From positions 47,987-65,454 of the forward strand of contig DEHX01000123.1 of the NCBI GenBank assembly GCA_002352145.1: a stretch of DNA of 17,468 bases, read 5' to 3'. The notes under the pieces were generated by a model that was not told the origin of the DNA, did no database searches, and was given only the letters and a program-made list of their open reading frames with translations. Shown here piece by piece: positions 15,153 to 17,468 of the stretch. How positions within the stretch are numbered: position 1 is the stretch's first letter; each line of letters starts with the position of its first letter. The DNA is from Chitinophagaceae bacterium UBA2789. GTDB taxonomy: Bacteria > Bacteroidota > Bacteroidia > Chitinophagales > Chitinophagaceae. Made by a program: the position numbers and the translations under genes.

Positions 15153-16787
15153 ATGGCAAAACAAATCTTCTTCGACATTGAAGCAAGAAATAAAATGAAG
15201 AAAGGCGTTGACACCCTGGCCAACGCTGTGAAAGTAACCCTTGGTCCTAAAGGCCGTAATGTGGTTATTGAGAAAAAATTCGGTGCACCCGGCGTTACTA
15301 AAGATGGTGTAACCGTTGCTAAGGAAATTGAGCTGGAAGATCCAATAGAGAATATGGGTGCCCAGATGGTAAAAGAAGTAGCTTCCAAAACTGCTGATAT
15401 TGCGGGTGATGGTACCACAACTGCTACTGTATTGGCCCAGTCTATCATCAGTGAAGGATTGAAAATGGTGGCTGCCGGTGCTAATCCTATGGACTTGAAA
15501 AGAGGTATTGACAAAGCCGTTAGTCTTGTTGTGGAAAGCCTGAAATCTCAGAGCCAGACCGTAGGAAGCGACAGCAAAAAAATCCAGCAGGTAGCAACTA
15601 TCTCTGCCAATAATGATGAAACAATAGGTAAACTGATTGCTGAAGCCTTCACCAAAGTTGGTAAAGAAGGTGTGATCACCGTAGAAGAAGCAAAAGGTAC
15701 TGACACTACTGTAGATGTGGTAGAAGGTATGCAGTTTGACCGTGGTTATATCTCTCCTTATTTCGTTACCAACAGCGAAAAAATGGAAGCTGAGCTGCAA
15801 AATCCTTACATCCTGATATATGACAAAAAGATCAGCAATATGAAAGACATTCTCCATATCCTGGAGAAAGTGGCACAAGGCGGTCGTCCTTTGCTTATTA
15901 TTGCCGAAGATCTGGAAGGTGAAGCACTGGCTACACTGGTGGTGAACAAGCTCCGCGGCACATTGAAAGTGGCTGCTGTTAAAGCTCCGGGCTTTGGCGA
16001 TCGCAGAAAAGAAATGCTGCAGGATATCGCTATTCTTACAAAGGGTATTGTGATCAGCGAAGAGCAGGGTTACAAATTGGAGAATGCCGACCTTAGCTAT
16101 CTTGGACAGGCTACTTCAGTAACAATTGATAAAGACAACACCACTATCGTGGGTGGCAAGGGCAAGAAAGAAGATATTACTGCCCGTGTAAACCAGATTA
16201 AGGCCCAGATCGAAACCACTACTTCCGATTACGATAAGGAAAAATTACAGGAACGCCTGGCAAAACTGAGCGGTGGTGTGGCAGTACTTTATGTGGGTGC
16301 GGCTACCGAAGTGGAAATGAAAGAAAAGAAAGATCGTGTAGATGATGCTCTGCATGCCACTAGAGCTGCTGTGGAAGAAGGTATCGTTCCGGGTGGTGGT
16401 GTGGCCTACATCCGTGCTATTGAAAGTCTTGAAGCAAAAGTTCGTGGTCAAATAGCCGATGAGCAAACTGGTATGGCCATTGTTCGCCGTGCATTGGAAG
16501 AGCCTGTTCGTATCCTGACTGCTAATGCAGGTATTGACGGTTCCATAGTGGTGCAGAAAATCAAAGAAGGCAAGGCTGACTTTGGTTTCAATGCAAGAAC
16601 TGAAGAATATGAGCACCTTTTCAAAGCAGGTGTTATTGACCCGACTAAAGTGAGCCGTGTAGCATTGGAAAATGCTGCTTCAATTGCAGGTATGTTACTT
16701 ACCACTGAATGTGTGGTAGCTGACAAACCTAAGAAAGAAGAGCCACATACGCATGGTGCTCCTGATATGGGTGGCATGGGCTACTAA
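15153..16787 (+). CDS. groEL: Chaperonin GroEL
   Basis: The 60-kDa subunit of the double-ring ATP-dependent folding chamber, cytoplasmic. All 544 residues are present: ATP-binding GDGTTTATVLAQ (85-96, Asp86), the apical-domain stretch EGMQFDRGYISPYFV, the hydrolysis residue Asp398 in RVDDALHATRAA, then GIVPGGGVAYIRAI, NAGIDGSIVVQKI, and a C-terminal tail ending in GGMGY that matches the flexible GGM tails of bacterial GroEL. A short His-containing segment (EEPHTHGAP) precedes this tail. The gene is cotranscribed with groES and closed by a strong terminator. Nothing suggests a divergent paralogue. Confidence 0.99.
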   Translation: MAKQIFFDIEARNKMKKGVDTLANAVKVTLGPKGRNVVIEKKFGAPGVTKDGVTVAKEIELEDPIENMGAQMVKEVASKTADIAGDGTTTATVLAQSIISEGLKMVAAGANPMDLKRGIDKAVSLVVESLKSQSQTVGSDSKKIQQVATISANNDETIGKLIAEAFTKVGKEGVITVEEAKGTDTTVDVVEGMQFDRGYISPYFVTNSEKMEAELQNPYILIYDKKISNMKDILHILEKVAQGGRPLLIIAEDLEGEALATLVVNKLRGTLKVAAVKAPGFGDRRKEMLQDIAILTKGIVISEEQGYKLENADLSYLGQATSVTIDKDNTTIVGGKGKKEDITARVNQIKAQIETTTSDYDKEKLQERLAKLSGGVAVLYVGAATEVEMKEKKDRVDDALHATRAAVEEGIVPGGGVAYIRAIESLEAKVRGQIADEQTGMAIVRRALEEPVRILTANAGIDGSIVVQKIKEGKADFGFNARTEEYEHLFKAGVIDPTKVSRVALENAASIAGMLLTTECVVADKPKKEEPHTHGAPDMGGMGY

Positions 16788-16810
16788 AAATACCTTTGTC
16801 AAAAAAGCTG

Positions 16811-16843
16811 AAAGGCCCCTGTCACCAACAGGGGCCTTTTTTT
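16811..16843 (+). terminator. Rho-independent terminator of groES-groEL
   Basis: A perfect 12-bp stem (AAAGGCCCCTGT with ACAGGGGCCTTT), 5-nt loop and a run of seven T (16837-16843). It starts 24 nt after the groEL stop codon. Confidence 0.95.
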
Positions 16844-16883
16844 GAATAGTCAATTAATTATATCATTTCAATATAAGTTGACA

Positions 16884-17006
16884 ATGAGTATCTATATGCT
16901 AAAAAGGATAAAAGAGTTTTGCCGGAGAACAGGTAACAGAATTATGCGGCTTTTTAGAAAGGATAACGATGATTTTTTTTCAGATAATCCTTATGTAATT
17001 TTTTGA
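16884..17006 (+). CDS. Possible 40-residue basic peptide, unknown
   Basis: A short ATG-to-TGA frame in the otherwise empty stretch between the groEL terminator and the next secreted gene. The first 26 residues are strongly basic and partly amphipathic (MSIYMLKRIKEF at 1-12; nine Lys/Arg between residues 7 and 26), followed by an acidic, aromatic tail (KDNDDFFSDNPYVIF). A terminator hairpin follows 7 nt after the stop codon, which argues that this stretch is transcribed as its own unit. There is no clear ribosome binding site, which is common in this phylum, and no strong promoter motif. A second ATG at 16896 would give 36 residues. I do not recognise a family. It could be a small membrane-associated peptide, or a non-coding RNA with a chance frame. 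Confidence 0.4.
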   Translation: MSIYMLKRIKEFCRRTGNRIMRLFRKDNDDFFSDNPYVIF

Positions 17007-17012
17007 ACAGTT

Positions 17013-17040
17013 AAACCCCGGTGTTACGGGGTTTTGTTTT
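17013..17040 (+). terminator. Rho-independent terminator after the 40-residue ORF
   Basis: An 8-bp stem (AAACCCCG, loop GTGTTA, CGGGGTTT) followed by a T-rich run (TTTTGTTTT). It lies 7 nt after the ORF stop codon and about 170 nt beyond the groEL terminator, so it is not needed for groEL. Confidence 0.85.
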
Positions 17041-17053
17041 GGGTAAAAAACGG

Positions 17054-17084
17054 TTGGCAGCAGTTACAATAATCCTTAGCTTTA
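17054..17084 (+). promoter_or_regulatory. Bacteroidota-type promoter of the partial secreted gene
   Basis: TTG (17054-17056), exactly 20 nt, then TAGCTTTA (17077-17084), one base from TAnnTTTG. The leader would be about 60 nt. It lies directly after the preceding terminator. Confidence 0.55.
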
Positions 17085-17148
17085 TATGCTATTTTCAGGC
17101 CCTGACAATATATTGGGTCCGGGATATTTTATCAAAATCATATAATTT

Positions 17149-17468
17149 ATGAGAAAAATCTACAAGCTCAGCTTTACGGTTTTTGCGCTTTTCGTTCTCA
17201 CTTTGTCACTGGAAGCACAGAATTATTTTTTCACCGATGCCGGTGAAAACAGGCTTTTGACTACTACCGGACAAAGAGTAATAATACCGCAAAAATTCAG
17301 AACATCATCTTTGGATGTTCAGTCAATGAAGTCATTTTTATGGAATTTACCGGAAGAGAAGAATTTGTCTAACAGAAGACAAGCCCCTGTAATTTCCATT
17401 CCAACACCCGATGGAAAGTCTGCCCGGTTTTATGTTTGGGAAAGCAGCATCCAGGAGCCGGGTCTTGC
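17149..17468 (+). CDS. N-terminal part of a secreted protein, probably a reprolysin-like metalloprotease (3' cut)
   Basis: 106 codons are present before the right edge. The start MRKIYKLSFTVFALFVLTLSLEAQ is a clear signal peptide with cleavage after EAQ. The following sequence fits the N-terminal propeptide of secreted Bacteroidota metalloproteases of the reprolysin (M12B-like) group, judged by the PVISIPTPDGKSARFYVWESS segment pattern, in which a P-x-P-D-G turn precedes F-x-V-x-E-S. The catalytic HExxH zinc site and any T9SS domain would lie outside the window, so the enzyme call is an inference. It has its own promoter. Confidence 0.7.
   Translation, partial: MRKIYKLSFTVFALFVLTLSLEAQNYFFTDAGENRLLTTTGQRVIIPQKFRTSSLDVQSMKSFLWNLPEEKNLSNRRQAPVISIPTPDGKSARFYVWESSIQEPGL

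Noticed and set aside
15144..15878. A 244-codon open frame on the minus strand inside groEL
   Set aside because: It lies wholly antisense to a highly conserved gene, its residues show no recognisable domain, and long antisense frames are a common by-product of the codon use of groEL.
16845..16883. A promoter for the 40-residue ORF (TATCATTTC near 16860)
   Set aside because: It needs an extra base relative to TAnnTTTG and the nearest TTTG is at the wrong distance, so I did not call it.

Overview
The window comes from a member of the Bacteroidota, most likely Chitinophagaceae or a close relative (inference from gene content, no search run). Several signs agree: a fused SecD-SecF protein, a roughly 300-residue NusB with a long N-terminal extension, a DUF1573 lipoprotein, a very large secreted protein ending in a type A type-IX-secretion (T9SS) sorting domain, a second secreted protein that starts like a T9SS reprolysin-type protease, and promoters of the Bacteroidota type (TTG, about 20 nt, TAnnTTTG). 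GC content and codon use look even throughout. I see no insertion sequence, phage gene, CRISPR array, tRNA or rRNA.

Layout, left to right. (1) 1-1590, plus strand: the 3' part of a phosphodiester glycosidase (NAGPA/DUF2233 family) cut by the left edge, then a DUF4382 lipoprotein closed by a strong terminator. (2) 1586-5012, minus strand: a small membrane protein with an uncertain N-terminus, and secDF with its own promoter and terminator. (3) 5197-7797, plus strand: a secreted class-A beta-lactamase-fold serine hydrolase and a class I aminotransferase. (4) 7798-10743, minus strand: nusB, DUF1573 lipoprotein, yajC, coaE and a small lipocalin-like lipoprotein, read in that order, with an internal promoter before DUF1573 and an internal terminator between yajC and coaE. 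(5) 10843-14451, minus strand: a 1202-residue T9SS cargo protein with a Calx-beta-like domain. (6) 14776-16787, plus strand: groES-groEL with a textbook terminator. (7) 16845-17040: a possible 40-residue basic peptide gene with its own terminator. (8) From 17149: the start of a secreted protein, cut by the right edge.

Functionally most of the window is housekeeping: membrane protein translocation (SecDF and YajC, which act together with SecYEG), rRNA transcription antitermination (NusB), coenzyme A synthesis (CoaE), amino-acid transamination and protein folding (GroES/GroEL). The accessory part is envelope-related: four predicted lipoproteins (five if the lipobox-like start of YajC is real) and up to four secreted enzymes or surface proteins.

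I did not find a convincing new multi-gene system. The items most worth a second look are the 40-residue ORF after groEL, the lipobox-like start of YajC, the terminator lying only about 10 nt upstream of coaE, the T8 tract that separates an ATG from the frame of the small membrane protein, and the Asp/Thr-rich insert in SecDF.
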